Positions 9,723 through 18,792 of a DNA stretch of 64,000 nucleotides are shown in pieces. The position numbers and the translations under genes were made by a program. Numbering within the stretch: position 1 is the stretch's first letter; every line of letters begins with the position of its first letter. The DNA is from CAIKMD01 sp035605975 (GTDB taxonomy: Bacteria > Pseudomonadota > Alphaproteobacteria > ATCC43930 > CGMCC-115725): the NCBI GenBank assembly GCA_035605975.1, contig DATNGG010000142.1, positions 1 through 64,000 of the forward strand, read 5' to 3'. The notes under the pieces are model-generated. The model was not told where the DNA came from, did no database searches, and was given only the letters and a program-made list of their open reading frames with translations.

Positions 9723-12200
9723 ATGGGCGCTTTCACCCCGGTTCCGCGGGTCCTGGCCGTCCTTGGGCCGACGAATACCGGCAAGACCCATCTCGCCATC
9801 GAGCGCATGCTCGGTCACCGCACCGGGATGATCGGATTTCCGCTCCGGCTGCTTGCGCGCGAAAACTACGACCGGATCGTTGCCCTCAAAGGCGCCCGCG
9901 CGGTCGCGCTCATCACCGGCGAGGAAAAGATCGTCCCGCCGAGCCCTTCCTATTTCGTCTGCACCGTCGAATCGATGCCGCTCGACCGGCCGGTCGATTT
10001 TCTCGCGGTCGACGAGATCCAGCTTTGCGGCGATCCCGAGCGCGGCCATGTCTTCACCGACCGGCTGCTGCATGCGCGCGGCACCGACGAGACGATGTTT
10101 TTGGGCGCCGACACGATCCGGCCCTTGATGCGCCGCCTCGTGCCCGAGGCCGAATATATCAGCCGGCCGCGCTTTTCGACTCTGTCCTATTCCGGCCCGA
10201 AGAAGATCACCCGCCTGCCGCCGCGCAGCGCGGTGGTGGCCTTCGCGGTCGCCGATGTCTTCGCCTTGGGCGAGTTGATGCGGCGCCAGCGCGGCGGCAC
10301 GGCGGTGGTGCTGGGCGCGCTCAGCCCGCGTGCGCGCAACGCGCAGGTGGGCCTCTTCCAATCGGGCGAGGTCGATTATCTCGTCGCGACCGATGCGATC
10401 GGCATGGGGCTCAACATGGATCTCGACCATGTGGCCTTTGCCAAGCTCGCGAAATTCGACGGGCGCGCGCCGCGCCGGCTCGCCGCGGCGGAGATCGCGC
10501 AGATCGCCGGCCGCGCCGGCCGGCATATGAGCGACGGCACTTTCGGCACCACCGCCGAGCTCGGCGCGCTCGATGCCGAGATCGTCGAGGCGGTCGAGAA
10601 TCACCGTTTCGATCCGCTGCCGCGGCTTTACTGGCGCAACGCGAGGCTCGATTACCGCTCGCTGGGCGCGCTCCTCAAAAGCCTCGAGCAGCCGCCGCGC
10701 ATGCCGGGTCTTGTGCCGGCGCGCGAGGCTGACGATCATCTCACCCTCGCGGCGCTGGCGAAGCTCCCCGACATCGCCGCCGCGGCGAGCCATCCCGACT
10801 CGGTGCGGCTCTTATGGGAAGTATGCCAGATCCCGGATTTCCGCAAAGTCATGAGCGATACGCATGCGCGGCTGGTCGCGCAGATCTATCGCCATCTCGT
10901 CGGCCGCGCCGGGCGACTGCCGGTCGATTGGGTGGCGGCGCAGGTCAACCGGCTCGACCGCACGGATGGCGATATCGACACGCTGATGGCGCGCATCGCG
11001 CATATCCGCACCTGGACCTATATCGCGCACCGGCCTGACTGGATCGCCGATGCGACAGCCTGGCAGGAGCGCGCGCGCGCGATCGAGGATAATCTCTCGG
11101 ACGCGCTCCATGACCGCATCACCCAGCGTTTCGTCGATCGCCGCTCGGCCTTCCTGGTCCGCCAGCTCGCCTCGGCGCGCGAGCTCCTCGCCTCGGTCAG
11201 CCGCGACGGCGAGGTGAAGGTCGAAGGCCATCCGGTCGGCCGTCTCGCCGGCTTCCGCTTCATTCCCGATGGCGGCGCCGAGGGCGATGCGGCGAAGACG
11301 CTTCTGACCGCCGCCAACCGCGTGCTGCGCGGCGAGATCGACACCCGCGCGAAGAGCCTTGCCGCGGCGGCGGACAGCGAATTCACGCTCGACCGCAGCG
11401 GCACATTTTTATGGCGCGGCGGCGCCGTCGGGCGGCTCGCGCCCGGCGACAGCGTCATCGAGCCGCGTGTTGAGGCGCTGCCGAGCAATTTTCTCGAAGG
11501 CGGCCTGCGCGAGATCGTGCGGCGGCGGCTCGCGCTTTATTGGCGCATGCTGCTGCGCCAGCGCCTCGGCGCGCTGATGCGCGCGCGCCAGGCGGAGCTC
11601 GACGGCCCCGCGCGCGGCCTCGTCTTCCAGCTTTGCGAAGCCCTCGGCACCCTGCCGGCGAAAGCGGCGGCGGCGCAATGCGCGGCGCTGCGCCGCGGCG
11701 ACCGCAAGGCGCTGGCGCGGCTTGGCGTCCGGCTCGGCACGGAAACGGTCTATCTCGAAGGCGCCTTGAAGCGCGAGGCGGCAGAGTTCGCGTCGATGCT
11801 CTGGGCGATCCGGCACGGCGTTCCGGCGCCGGCTCTGCCGAGCGGCGCCGCCGCGCCGCGCGATCCCGAGACATCGGAGGCGGCTTACGCCGCGATGGGC
11901 TATCGCGTGCTGGGACCCCGCGTCCTGCGCGTCGACCGGCTCGAGCGCTTGGCGGCGTCGGCGCGGCGCCTCGCGCGGACCGGTCCGTTCGGGCCGGTTG
12001 AAGAGCTGGCGGCGCTTTGCGGCGGCTCCGTCGAGGATTTGGCCGCGATGCTGAGCGCGCTCTCCTATCGCGTGGTGCGTCAGGAGGGCGGCCTCACCTT
12101 TCATGCGCGCCGCGGAGCAAAGACGCGGCGCCGCAAGCGGCGCGCGCCGCCGGCCGACAGCCCCTTTGCCAAGCTGGCCGAGCTGCGCCTCGCGCAATGA
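9723..12200 (+). CDS. SUV3-like ATP-dependent RNA helicase (helicase-related protein)
   Basis: 825 residues. Superfamily 2 motifs: Walker A GPTNTGKT (residues 15-22), Walker B DEIQ (97-100), and the C-terminal helicase lobe with ATDAIGMGLN and motif VI QIAGRAGRH. A long C-terminal region rich in Arg/Ala resembles alphaproteobacterial SUV3/MgpS-type proteins and ends in a basic tail (KTRRRKRRAPP). Mitochondrial SUV3 unwinds RNA for degradation, so a similar role is inferred here. An upstream Met at 9609 is in frame but the Walker A position fits the start at 9723. ATGA overlap with the S4 gene. Confidence 0.9.
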   Translation: MGAFTPVPRVLAVLGPTNTGKTHLAIERMLGHRTGMIGFPLRLLARENYDRIVALKGARAVALITGEEKIVPPSPSYFVCTVESMPLDRPVDFLAVDEIQLCGDPERGHVFTDRLLHARGTDETMFLGADTIRPLMRRLVPEAEYISRPRFSTLSYSGPKKITRLPPRSAVVAFAVADVFALGELMRRQRGGTAVVLGALSPRARNAQVGLFQSGEVDYLVATDAIGMGLNMDLDHVAFAKLAKFDGRAPRRLAAAEIAQIAGRAGRHMSDGTFGTTAELGALDAEIVEAVENHRFDPLPRLYWRNARLDYRSLGALLKSLEQPPRMPGLVPAREADDHLTLAALAKLPDIAAAASHPDSVRLLWEVCQIPDFRKVMSDTHARLVAQIYRHLVGRAGRLPVDWVAAQVNRLDRTDGDIDTLMARIAHIRTWTYIAHRPDWIADATAWQERARAIEDNLSDALHDRITQRFVDRRSAFLVRQLASARELLASVSRDGEVKVEGHPVGRLAGFRFIPDGGAEGDAAKTLLTAANRVLRGEIDTRAKSLAAAADSEFTLDRSGTFLWRGGAVGRLAPGDSVIEPRVEALPSNFLEGGLREIVRRRLALYWRMLLRQRLGALMRARQAELDGPARGLVFQLCEALGTLPAKAAAAQCAALRRGDRKALARLGVRLGTETVYLEGALKREAAEFASMLWAIRHGVPAPALPSGAAAPRDPETSEAAYAAMGYRVLGPRVLRVDRLERLAASARRLARTGPFGPVEELAALCGGSVEDLAAMLSALSYRVVRQEGGLTFHARRGAKTRRRKRRAPPADSPFAKLAELRLAQ

Positions 12201-12574
12201 ACGGCGATCCGCTGCAGAACGGCGTCTCGTCCTTGCGTCTCGACAAATGGCTATGGTTCGCGCGGCTGGCGCGGACGCGCTCGCTCGCCGCGAAACTCTG
12301 CGCTTCGGGCTGCGTCGCCGTCGGCAGCCATGTCGCGGCCAAGCCGCATCATCCGGTCCGGATTGGCGACGCGGTGACGATGGAGCTGCCGCGCTTGCGC
12401 CGGGTGGTGATCGTGCGCGCCTTGGGCGAACGCCGCGGCCCCGCAGCCGAGGCGCGCCGGCTCTATGACGAGGAAACATCCTTGCCGCCCGAGGATGATC
12501 GGCGAAATTGGGTCTCGCTCTTTGCCGAGGAGGATGAGGCGCTGGAGGCTCAGCGCCGGACGCAGAGCGTGTAG
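12197..12574 (+). CDS. S4-domain RNA-binding protein (HslR/Hsp15-like)
   Basis: 125 residues with an N-terminal S4 domain (SLRLDKWLWFARLARTRSLAAKLCASGCVAVG) and a charged C-terminal tail. It resembles Hsp15/HslR, which binds stalled 50S subunits carrying nascent chains. Translationally coupled to the helicase gene by a 4-nt overlap, an arrangement found in many alphaproteobacteria. The 3' end overlaps the convergent extensin-like gene by 25 nt. Confidence 0.9.
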   Translation: MNGDPLQNGVSSLRLDKWLWFARLARTRSLAAKLCASGCVAVGSHVAAKPHHPVRIGDAVTMELPRLRRVVIVRALGERRGPAAEARRLYDEETSLPPEDDRRNWVSLFAEEDEALEAQRRTQSV

Positions 12575-13182
12575 GGCCCCAAATCGAGGTGGATGTGATT
12601 GGCGTGATCGCGGTCCGACTCGGGCGTCAGCACCTCGTTGAAATAGCGGCACGCCGCCTGCGCGACCGCATGCAGAAACCGGCCCTCGCGATCGCGCTTT
12701 GACCAATCGTCTTTGACCAGAACCCTGCGGCCATCGGCGAGCTCGAATCCGGCGAGGTCAATCGCCAAGCCGTGCGCGTGCTCGCTCTCGCGTCCGGCAT
12801 GGGTGGTGCGGCAGCTATAAGCGCCGAAATGAAGGATGGTCTTGATGTCCTCGCGCAGATAGCGCTGCGCGAGCGGGCGCAAGGCTTCGCGCTCGAAGCG
12901 GTCGAATTGGAGAATGAGAGCGCAGCTCGCGACGGCCGGCTGGTTGAAGGGAAGGGTCGCGGCGGAGACCTCGACCGGCGCTTCGACGCGGCAGGCCGCC
13001 GGCGTGCGAGGCGAGAGGGCCGCCAGCTGGTAGCGCAGGCCGAGCCGGTCGAGCTGGGCGAGGCATTCTCCGGCATTTTGGCCGACCGGTGGCGGCTTCG
13101 CTGCGCACGACGCGAGCGCGAGGCTCGCCGCGCAAAGCACCGCGCGCCATGCCCGCCCCCGCCGGTGATAGAGCATCGCCAT
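12550..13182 (-). CDS. Extensin-like lipoprotein (putative peptidoglycan peptidase)
   Basis: 210 residues with a lipoprotein signal (lipobox LASC, then AAKPPP). The extensin-like C-terminal domain is related to VanY/MepA-type D,D-peptidases: SEHAHGLAIDLAGFEL and the final 'DRDHANHIHLDLGPY' carry the His and Asp expected to bind zinc. Four cysteines (two pairs visible around GECLAQ, AACR and SCALIL) may form disulfides. Predicted to be anchored in the periplasm and to act on or bind peptidoglycan; activity is inferred. Start is MAML at 13182. Confidence 0.85.
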   Translation of the reverse strand: MAMLYHRRGRAWRAVLCAASLALASCAAKPPPVGQNAGECLAQLDRLGLRYQLAALSPRTPAACRVEAPVEVSAATLPFNQPAVASCALILQFDRFEREALRPLAQRYLREDIKTILHFGAYSCRTTHAGRESEHAHGLAIDLAGFELADGRRVLVKDDWSKRDREGRFLHAVAQAACRYFNEVLTPESDRDHANHIHLDLGPYTLCVRR

Positions 13183-13251
13183 GCGCGCCGTTATATTACA
13201 ATGCCGCGCCGCGACCGAAGCGTCACGGCGGCGGGAGCGATCGGACGGGGC

Positions 13252-14256
13252 ATGGCGCAAGGGTTGCAGCAGGATGTGGCGGGCTTTGCCGGATCGCAGG
13301 TCGCGATCACCGGCGGGCTGGGCTTCATCGGCTCGGCGCTGGCCGCAAGGCTGGTCGCGCTTGGTGCCAAGGTCCTGCTGATCGACAGTTTGGCGCCCAA
13401 TTACGGCGGCAACCTCTTCAACATCGCGTCGATTCGCGATCGCGTCGAGGTTGCGATCCTCGATATTCGCGAAACCCAGCGCCTCAAGCCCCTGCTCGAA
13501 GGCTGCGATCATCTCTTCAACCTCGCTGGCCAGACCAGCCATCTCGACTCGATGCATGATCCGGTAACCGATCTCGAGATCAACAGCCTCGCCCAGCTCA
13601 CCTTGCTCGAAGCCTGCCGCGCCATCTGTCCCGGCGCGACGATCGTCTTCGCTTCGACGCGCCAGATCTATGGCCGGCCGCTCTATTTGCCGGTCGATGA
13701 GAAGCACCCGCTGCATCCGGTCGATGTCAACGGCATCAACAAGATGGCCGGCGAGGCCTACCACACGCTCTATCACGAGGTCTATGGGCTGAAGGCCACG
13801 TCGCTGCGCCTCACCAACACCTATGGGCCGCGCATGCGCATCAAGGATGCGCGCCAGACTTTCGTCGGCGTGTGGCTGCGGGCCGTGCTCGAGGGCAAGC
13901 CCTTTGAGGTCTGGGGCGGGGCGCAAAAGCGCGACTTCACCTATGTCGACGACGCGGTCGAGGCGTTCCTGCTCGCGGCGCTTGCGCCCGAAACCAAGGG
14001 CAAGGTGTTCAATCTCGGCGGCGAGGCGCCGGTGAGCCTGAGCGAGCTTGCCGCGCTGCTGGTGGCGGCGAATGGCGGCGGGCGCTACCTCAATCACGAA
14101 TTCCCGGCCGAGCGGCGGCGCATCGATATCGGAGATTATTTTGCCGATGACCGGCTGTTCCGAAGCGTCACCGGCTGGGAGCCGCGCGTGACGCTGGCCG
14201 ATGGCCTTGCGCGCTCGCTCGCTTATTTCCGCGACCATCTGGTGCATTATGTCTGA
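13252..14256 (+). CDS. NAD-dependent epimerase/dehydratase (extended SDR) lacking the catalytic Tyr
   Basis: 334 residues. Rossmann motif TGGLGFIG (residues 20-27) binds NAD(P), and FASTRQIYG is the Ser/Thr block. Where the family has Tyr-x-x-x-Lys, this protein has Asn160-G-I-N-Lys164 (VDVNGINKMAGE), so the acid/base Tyr appears replaced. C-terminal 'KRDFTYVDDAVEAFLLA' and GKVFNLGG are typical of nucleotide-sugar epimerases. Likely makes a nucleotide sugar for the surrounding glycosyltransferases, or is a variant with altered chemistry. Overlaps the DegT gene by 8 nt. An alternative start lies at 13201. Confidence 0.85.
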   Translation: MAQGLQQDVAGFAGSQVAITGGLGFIGSALAARLVALGAKVLLIDSLAPNYGGNLFNIASIRDRVEVAILDIRETQRLKPLLEGCDHLFNLAGQTSHLDSMHDPVTDLEINSLAQLTLLEACRAICPGATIVFASTRQIYGRPLYLPVDEKHPLHPVDVNGINKMAGEAYHTLYHEVYGLKATSLRLTNTYGPRMRIKDARQTFVGVWLRAVLEGKPFEVWGGAQKRDFTYVDDAVEAFLLAALAPETKGKVFNLGGEAPVSLSELAALLVAANGGGRYLNHEFPAERRRIDIGDYFADDRLFRSVTGWEPRVTLADGLARSLAYFRDHLVHYV

Positions 14257-15373
14257 GCCGCCGATTCCCCAGGCCGATCCGAGAGCCGGCTATCTCGCGC
14301 AAAAAGCGGCGCTCGATGCCGCGGCCGCGCGGGTGCTCGCCGGCGGGCGCTATGTGCTGGGGCCCGAAACCCAGGCCTTCGAGCGCGACTTCGCCGCCTA
14401 TATCGGCTGCCGCTGCGCCATCGGCGTCGCCAGCGGCACCGAGGCGCTGGTCCTTGCCGTCAAGGCGCTCGGGCTCGAGCCCGAGGATTACGTCGCGACT
14501 GTCTCGCACACCGCGGTTGCGACCGTCGCCGCGATCGAGCTCGCGGGCGCAAAGCCGCTGCTCATCGATATCGACCCGGCCAGCGGCACGCTCGACCCGG
14601 CGGAATTCGCGCGCGCTCTGGCGAATCCGCCCGGCCGCATCGCGGCGGTGATCCCGGTCCATCTCTATGGTCTTGCCGCCGATCTCTCCGCGATCCTCGA
14701 TCTGGCGCGCGCGCACGATGTCCGCGTCATCGAAGACTGCGCGCAGAGCCACGGCGCTCTTTTCGGCGGCAAGCGGCTCGGCAGCTTCGGCGACCTCGCT
14801 GCCTTCAGCTTCTATCCGACCAAGAATCTCGGCGCTTTCGGCGATGGCGGCGCGGTTGTCACAAGCGATCCAGCGCTCGCGGCGAGGCTGATCGAACTGC
14901 GGGAATATGGCTGGCGCGAGCGCTATGTCAGCCATCTCGCCGGCATGAATTCGCGGCTCGACGAGCTTCAGGCGGCGTTCCTGCGCGTGAAGCTGCGGCG
15001 GCTCGATGCGGAGAATGCATGCCGCCAGGCGATCGCCGGCGCTTACGACGAAGGCCTGCGCGGGCTCGGCCTTGCTCTGCCGCCGCGCCGCGCCGGCGCA
15101 ACCCATGTGTTCCACCAATATGTCGTGCGCACGGCGCAGCGCGACGCGCTGCAAGCGGCGCTCAAAGCGCGCGGCATCGGCACGAATATTCATTATCCCC
15201 AGCCGGTCCATCTCCAGCCGGCCTATCGCGGCCGCGTTGCGATGGGGCCGAGCGGCCTCACGCACAGCGAGCGCGCGGCGCGCGAGGTATTGAGCCTGCC
15301 AATGTTTCCGCAGCTCGAGGAGGCGCAGGTTCGCCGCGTCATCGCGGCTGTGAGAGAGATCAGCTCGGGCTGA
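14249..15373 (+). CDS. DegT/DnrJ/EryC1/StrS-family sugar aminotransferase
   Basis: 374 residues, PLP-dependent. The Schiff-base Lys192 is in FYPTKNLGAFGDGG; VIEDCAQSHGA holds the Asp that contacts the pyridine nitrogen; ASGTEAL is the phosphate-binding region. These enzymes transfer an amino group from glutamate to a keto sugar nucleotide. Coupled to the upstream epimerase gene (8-nt overlap), suggesting the pair makes an amino sugar. Tail overlaps the convergent GT2 gene by 14 nt. Confidence 0.92.
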   Translation: MSEPPIPQADPRAGYLAQKAALDAAAARVLAGGRYVLGPETQAFERDFAAYIGCRCAIGVASGTEALVLAVKALGLEPEDYVATVSHTAVATVAAIELAGAKPLLIDIDPASGTLDPAEFARALANPPGRIAAVIPVHLYGLAADLSAILDLARAHDVRVIEDCAQSHGALFGGKRLGSFGDLAAFSFYPTKNLGAFGDGGAVVTSDPALAARLIELREYGWRERYVSHLAGMNSRLDELQAAFLRVKLRRLDAENACRQAIAGAYDEGLRGLGLALPPRRAGATHVFHQYVVRTAQRDALQAALKARGIGTNIHYPQPVHLQPAYRGRVAMGPSGLTHSERAAREVLSLPMFPQLEEAQVRRVIAAVREISSG

Positions 15374-16328
15374 CCATGCTCGGCTCGGCGCGCCGGGCTG
15401 CGGGCTCGCTGCGCGTGATGTCGCGCACGATCGATTGCGGCTTGCGGTTGATCGTCAGGTAGAGCCGGCCGAGATACTCGCCGATGATGCCGAGCATGAT
15501 GAGCTGCACGCCGAGGAGGAGAAGCGTCGCGGCGGTGAGCGAGGCCCAGCCCGGCGGCGTGCGGCTCACCAGCGCTTCGGCCACGACCCAGACGAAACCG
15601 ACAAGGCCGAGGGCGCTCAGCGCGAACCCCGTCACGGTCGCGATGCGCAGCGGCATGACCGAGAAATTGACGAACATGCTGAGCCACAGCCGCGTCAGCC
15701 GCGTCAGCGTGTAATTGCTGCGCCCGGCATGGCGCGGCAAATGCTCGACTTCGAGCGTGCCGATACTTTGCGTGGCCTGAAGGATCAGCCCGTCGACATA
15801 GGGGAAAGGGCCTTCATAGCGCGTCACCTGATCGACGACGAAGGCGCCGATGCAGCGGAAGCTCGACAAATAAAGGTCCTTGGGCTTGTCGAGCACGAAA
15901 TTGGCGACGCGGTTGGCAAAGCGACTGCCGAGATTGCGCCAGGCCGAATGCTGCTTCTTGGCGTAATAGGTGTAGATCACGTCCTTGGCGCTGGTCTGTG
16001 CGTATTCCAGGAGGCGCAGCACCTCGCTCGGCGGATTTTGCAGATCATCGTCCATGGTGATGACATGGGTGCCGCGCGCTTCGCGCAGTCCCGCCATTAC
16101 CGCGTTGTGCTCGCCGAAATTGCGCGCGAGATTGACGACCGTCATCGGCACGCGCGCCCGCGCCTGCAGCCGGCGGCACTCTTCGAGGCTGCGATCCGGG
16201 CTGCAATCATTGACGAGCACGATCTCGTGCCCGCCCGGAACCTCGAGCGATTCGAGCGCCTGGACCAGCTCGCCGATGCTCGCGGCGCCGTTATAGACCG
16301 GGATGACGATGCTGAGGGCCAGGCTCAT
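15360..16328 (-). CDS. Family 2 glycosyltransferase, membrane-anchored (polyprenyl-phosphate type)
   Basis: 322 residues. GT-A fold with IVIPVYNG at the start, the nucleotide-sugar DDD motif in ITMDDDLQNPP, and two C-terminal membrane helices (VTGFALSALGLVGFVWVVAEA and LLLLGVQLIMLGIIGEYLG). This architecture is that of dolichyl/undecaprenyl-phosphate sugar transferases (DPM1/ArnC/GtrB-like), which would supply lipid-linked sugar to a GT-C enzyme such as the one encoded at 17083-18759. Start at 16328 overlaps the upstream methyltransferase stop by 4 nt. Last gene of the minus-strand glycan operon. Confidence 0.9.
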   Translation of the reverse strand: MSLALSIVIPVYNGAASIGELVQALESLEVPGGHEIVLVNDCSPDRSLEECRRLQARARVPMTVVNLARNFGEHNAVMAGLREARGTHVITMDDDLQNPPSEVLRLLEYAQTSAKDVIYTYYAKKQHSAWRNLGSRFANRVANFVLDKPKDLYLSSFRCIGAFVVDQVTRYEGPFPYVDGLILQATQSIGTLEVEHLPRHAGRSNYTLTRLTRLWLSMFVNFSVMPLRIATVTGFALSALGLVGFVWVVAEALVSRTPPGWASLTAATLLLLGVQLIMLGIIGEYLGRLYLTINRKPQSIVRDITRSEPAARRAEPSMVSPS

Positions 16329-17050
16329 GGTCTTACCGCTGTCGCAAGGATCGATCCGCCGAAAGGAAAGCGCAAGCCATGCGCGCCGAGCCAGGCCTCG
16401 AGCGCGACGGCCACGCGGAACAAGGCTTCGAGCGGCGCCGGCAGGAAAGCGACATCGCTCGCGCCGCCGCTGTGAAGGAGGCGCTGCGCGACCATGAGCG
16501 GAAAGAGCAGGCTGTTCCAATAGCCGATGCGGATGCGCGCATAGCCGCCCTCGCGCAAGAGGGCGCGCAGCTCGCGGCCGCCAAAGCGCCGGACATTGTC
16601 GACCGCGCGGTCATGGCCGGAGAACAGCCAGCGATAGGCGGGCAGATTGAGGACGATGACGCCGCCCGGCTTGAGGCAAGAGCGGATGCTGGCAAGCGCC
16701 GGTGCCGGCTCGACGCCGCGATGGCACAGCACATCGGCGCTGAAGACGGCATCGAAGCTGCCGGGGGCGAAAGGCAGCGCGGCGATCGAGGCGATTGCGA
16801 CCGCGGCGCCGCTCTTGGCGCGGGCCATGGAGGCGGCGCGCGCATCGAGCTCGATGCCGACGCAGCGCGCCTGCGGCACGGCACGCCGCAAGCGCGCGAG
16901 GAACCCGCCCGTGCCGCAGCCGGCATCGAGCAGCGTCACGCCCGGCGCGGCCGCGCGCCGCCAGGCGGCGATGAGGTTTTGGTGCAAGCCCTGGAACCAC
17001 CAGCCTCGCTCCTCGACCGCGGCGAGGCGGTCATATTCGATGCGCTCCAC
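16325..17050 (-). CDS. Class I SAM-dependent methyltransferase
   Basis: About 241 residues if the GTG at 17050 is used (VERIEYDRLAAVEERGWWFQG). No ATG lies in frame between the upstream gene's end and this point. The SAM-binding loop is LLDAGCGTGGFLARL, followed by GIELDARA and SADVLCHRG. In glycan clusters such enzymes methylate sugars or quinone-like lipids; the substrate is unknown. The C-terminal third is hydrophobic (SLLFPLMVAQRLL), perhaps membrane-associating. Between the GT-C and GT2 genes. The start is uncertain because no good ribosome-binding site is seen. Confidence 0.85.
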   Translation of the reverse strand: MERIEYDRLAAVEERGWWFQGLHQNLIAAWRRAAAPGVTLLDAGCGTGGFLARLRRAVPQARCVGIELDARAASMARAKSGAAVAIASIAALPFAPGSFDAVFSADVLCHRGVEPAPALASIRSCLKPGGVIVLNLPAYRWLFSGHDRAVDNVRRFGGRELRALLREGGYARIRIGYWNSLLFPLMVAQRLLHSGGASDVAFLPAPLEALFRVAVALEAWLGAHGLRFPFGGSILATAVRP

Positions 17051-17082
17051 GCGGATGACCCGGGTGCCGCTCGCCGGCGCGC

Positions 17083-18759
17083 TCAGCGCCGGCCGGCCAG
17101 CAGCGCGGGCTGCTCGCCAGCGACGATGGCGCGGCGGTCGAGCACCACCGAGAGCAGCGTGCCGAGACGCTCGACGCGGTAGATCTCCGTGCCGGGCAAG
17201 GACTTGTTGCAATCGTCCTTGGTGAAGGCGATGAAGAAATCGGCGTTGTCGCGGTCTGATGTGTAGATGAAATTCGGCGGAAAATAGTAGGCCGCGGAGC
17301 CCGGCGGCCCGCACACCGCGACGGTGAAGTCGCGATCCTTGAAATCGGCGCCGTATTCGGCCTTCAGATGCTCGCGCAACCCGTGCACCGCCTCGGCGTA
17401 GGAATTCGCCCAGTAATCGAGCTTGAAGAGGCCTTGCGCGCCCTCAGTGCCGCCGATGAACGCGTTGTAGTAGACATATTCATCGGGATGCAGCCGCGCC
17501 ATGATGCCGACATGCGCGATTCCATAAACCGCGAGCGCGCCATAGGCGAAATTTCGCCAGCTTCGCCGCTGCAACCGTTCCAGCCCGCGGTCGGCAAGCA
17601 AAGCGGCGATGACCGCGATCAGCGGCAGCACGAAGATGAAATGCCGCATGCCGTCGAACAGCACGGCCTTGATTGCGATCGCGTAGCCGACCGGAAAGAG
17701 GATCGCGAAGGCGACCATGAAGCGGCCAATGACTTTATCGCGCCCGAGCGCACCGAAATGATCGCGCATCGCCCAGAGCGCGACGAAAGGCGCCGCCACC
17801 AGGAGGATGAGGATCAGCTCCGGCAAGGCGAGAAGGATATGCACCGGCAGATAGACCCAGGGCAGGTCGGTCGCCGGAAAATAGTGACCGGCGAACAAGG
17901 TGCGGAAGGGGAAGGTCTCGTGCGAGAAGGTGGCGAGCGCCGCGAGCGGATGCTCGATCGGCCCGCGCTGCGCCCAGGGCCAGAAGATCAGCATCACCGG
18001 ATAGGCGATCGCGATCACCGGCAGGAAGACGCGGCCGAGGCAGAGCGCGCCGTCGCTCGCCAGCCGCGTGACTTGGCGCGTCTCGATCGCGCGCCACAGC
18101 GCGAAGAGCCCGAGCATCACGCCGAGATAGGCGAGGAGCAGCAGGCCCCCGACGCGGACGCCCAAGGTGAGGCCGCAGGCGATACCGAGGCGCAGCAGCA
18201 GCGATAGCGGCGGCCGCGGCAAGCTCGGCAGCAGCCGCACGAGGTAATAGATCGACCAGGCCGTGCCGGCGGCGAAGGGGATGTCCTTCGGGTTGTTGAA
18301 CATCTGGCCGTAGTAATTGGGCGTCAGCACGAGGAAGAGCGCGGCGATGAAGCCCGCGCGCGGCCCGCCCAGAACGCGGCCGAGCTTCCACGCGCCGATC
18401 AGCCCGACGACGCCGACCACGCCGTTCAGCAAATGGCGCGTCTCATAGGTGCCGAAAGGCGAGACGAGATTGAGCGCCGCGGCGATCGAATCAAAGGCGG
18501 CGCCGTAATTGAACAGATCGAGCCAATGCAGGCTGCGGAGATCGGTGAAGCCGGAGAGGTAATAGTTGAGGACGAATTCGCCATACCAGCGATGCACATC
18601 CTCGTCCCAGGTGACGCCGTAATCCTGGAAGGTAAACAGCACGAGCAGCGTTGCAACGAAGAAGAGCAGCAGCGCCAGCGCATCCCAGGAGGGACGCGGC
18701 AGTCGCGCGACCCAGCTTGCGGTCGGCGCCGAACGGGGACGCAGCTCAACGACGCTCAT
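17083..18759 (-). CDS. GT-C (GT39/ArnT-like) membrane glycosyltransferase
   Basis: About 558 residues from MSVVELRP (or 567 from a Met at 18786). Roughly ten hydrophobic helices, with an acidic catalytic motif TWDEDVHRW in the first periplasmic loop, where GT-C enzymes carry their Asp/Glu. RHLLNGVVG and NYYGQMFNNPKDIPFA match the Pmt/ArnT-like family that uses polyprenyl-phosphate sugars. A soluble C-terminal domain follows (DFTVAVCGPPGSAAYYF onward). Probably transfers a sugar outside the inner membrane. Part of the FkbM-greB-GT-GT-C-MT-GT2 run. Confidence 0.88.
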   Translation of the reverse strand: MSVVELRPRSAPTASWVARLPRPSWDALALLLFFVATLLVLFTFQDYGVTWDEDVHRWYGEFVLNYYLSGFTDLRSLHWLDLFNYGAAFDSIAAALNLVSPFGTYETRHLLNGVVGVVGLIGAWKLGRVLGGPRAGFIAALFLVLTPNYYGQMFNNPKDIPFAAGTAWSIYYLVRLLPSLPRPPLSLLLRLGIACGLTLGVRVGGLLLLAYLGVMLGLFALWRAIETRQVTRLASDGALCLGRVFLPVIAIAYPVMLIFWPWAQRGPIEHPLAALATFSHETFPFRTLFAGHYFPATDLPWVYLPVHILLALPELILILLVAAPFVALWAMRDHFGALGRDKVIGRFMVAFAILFPVGYAIAIKAVLFDGMRHFIFVLPLIAVIAALLADRGLERLQRRSWRNFAYGALAVYGIAHVGIMARLHPDEYVYYNAFIGGTEGAQGLFKLDYWANSYAEAVHGLREHLKAEYGADFKDRDFTVAVCGPPGSAAYYFPPNFIYTSDRDNADFFIAFTKDDCNKSLPGTEIYRVERLGTLLSVVLDRRAIVAGEQPALLAGRR

Positions 18760-18792
18760 CGTAAAAGGCGCTCTCCACGCAGACATTGCCGG

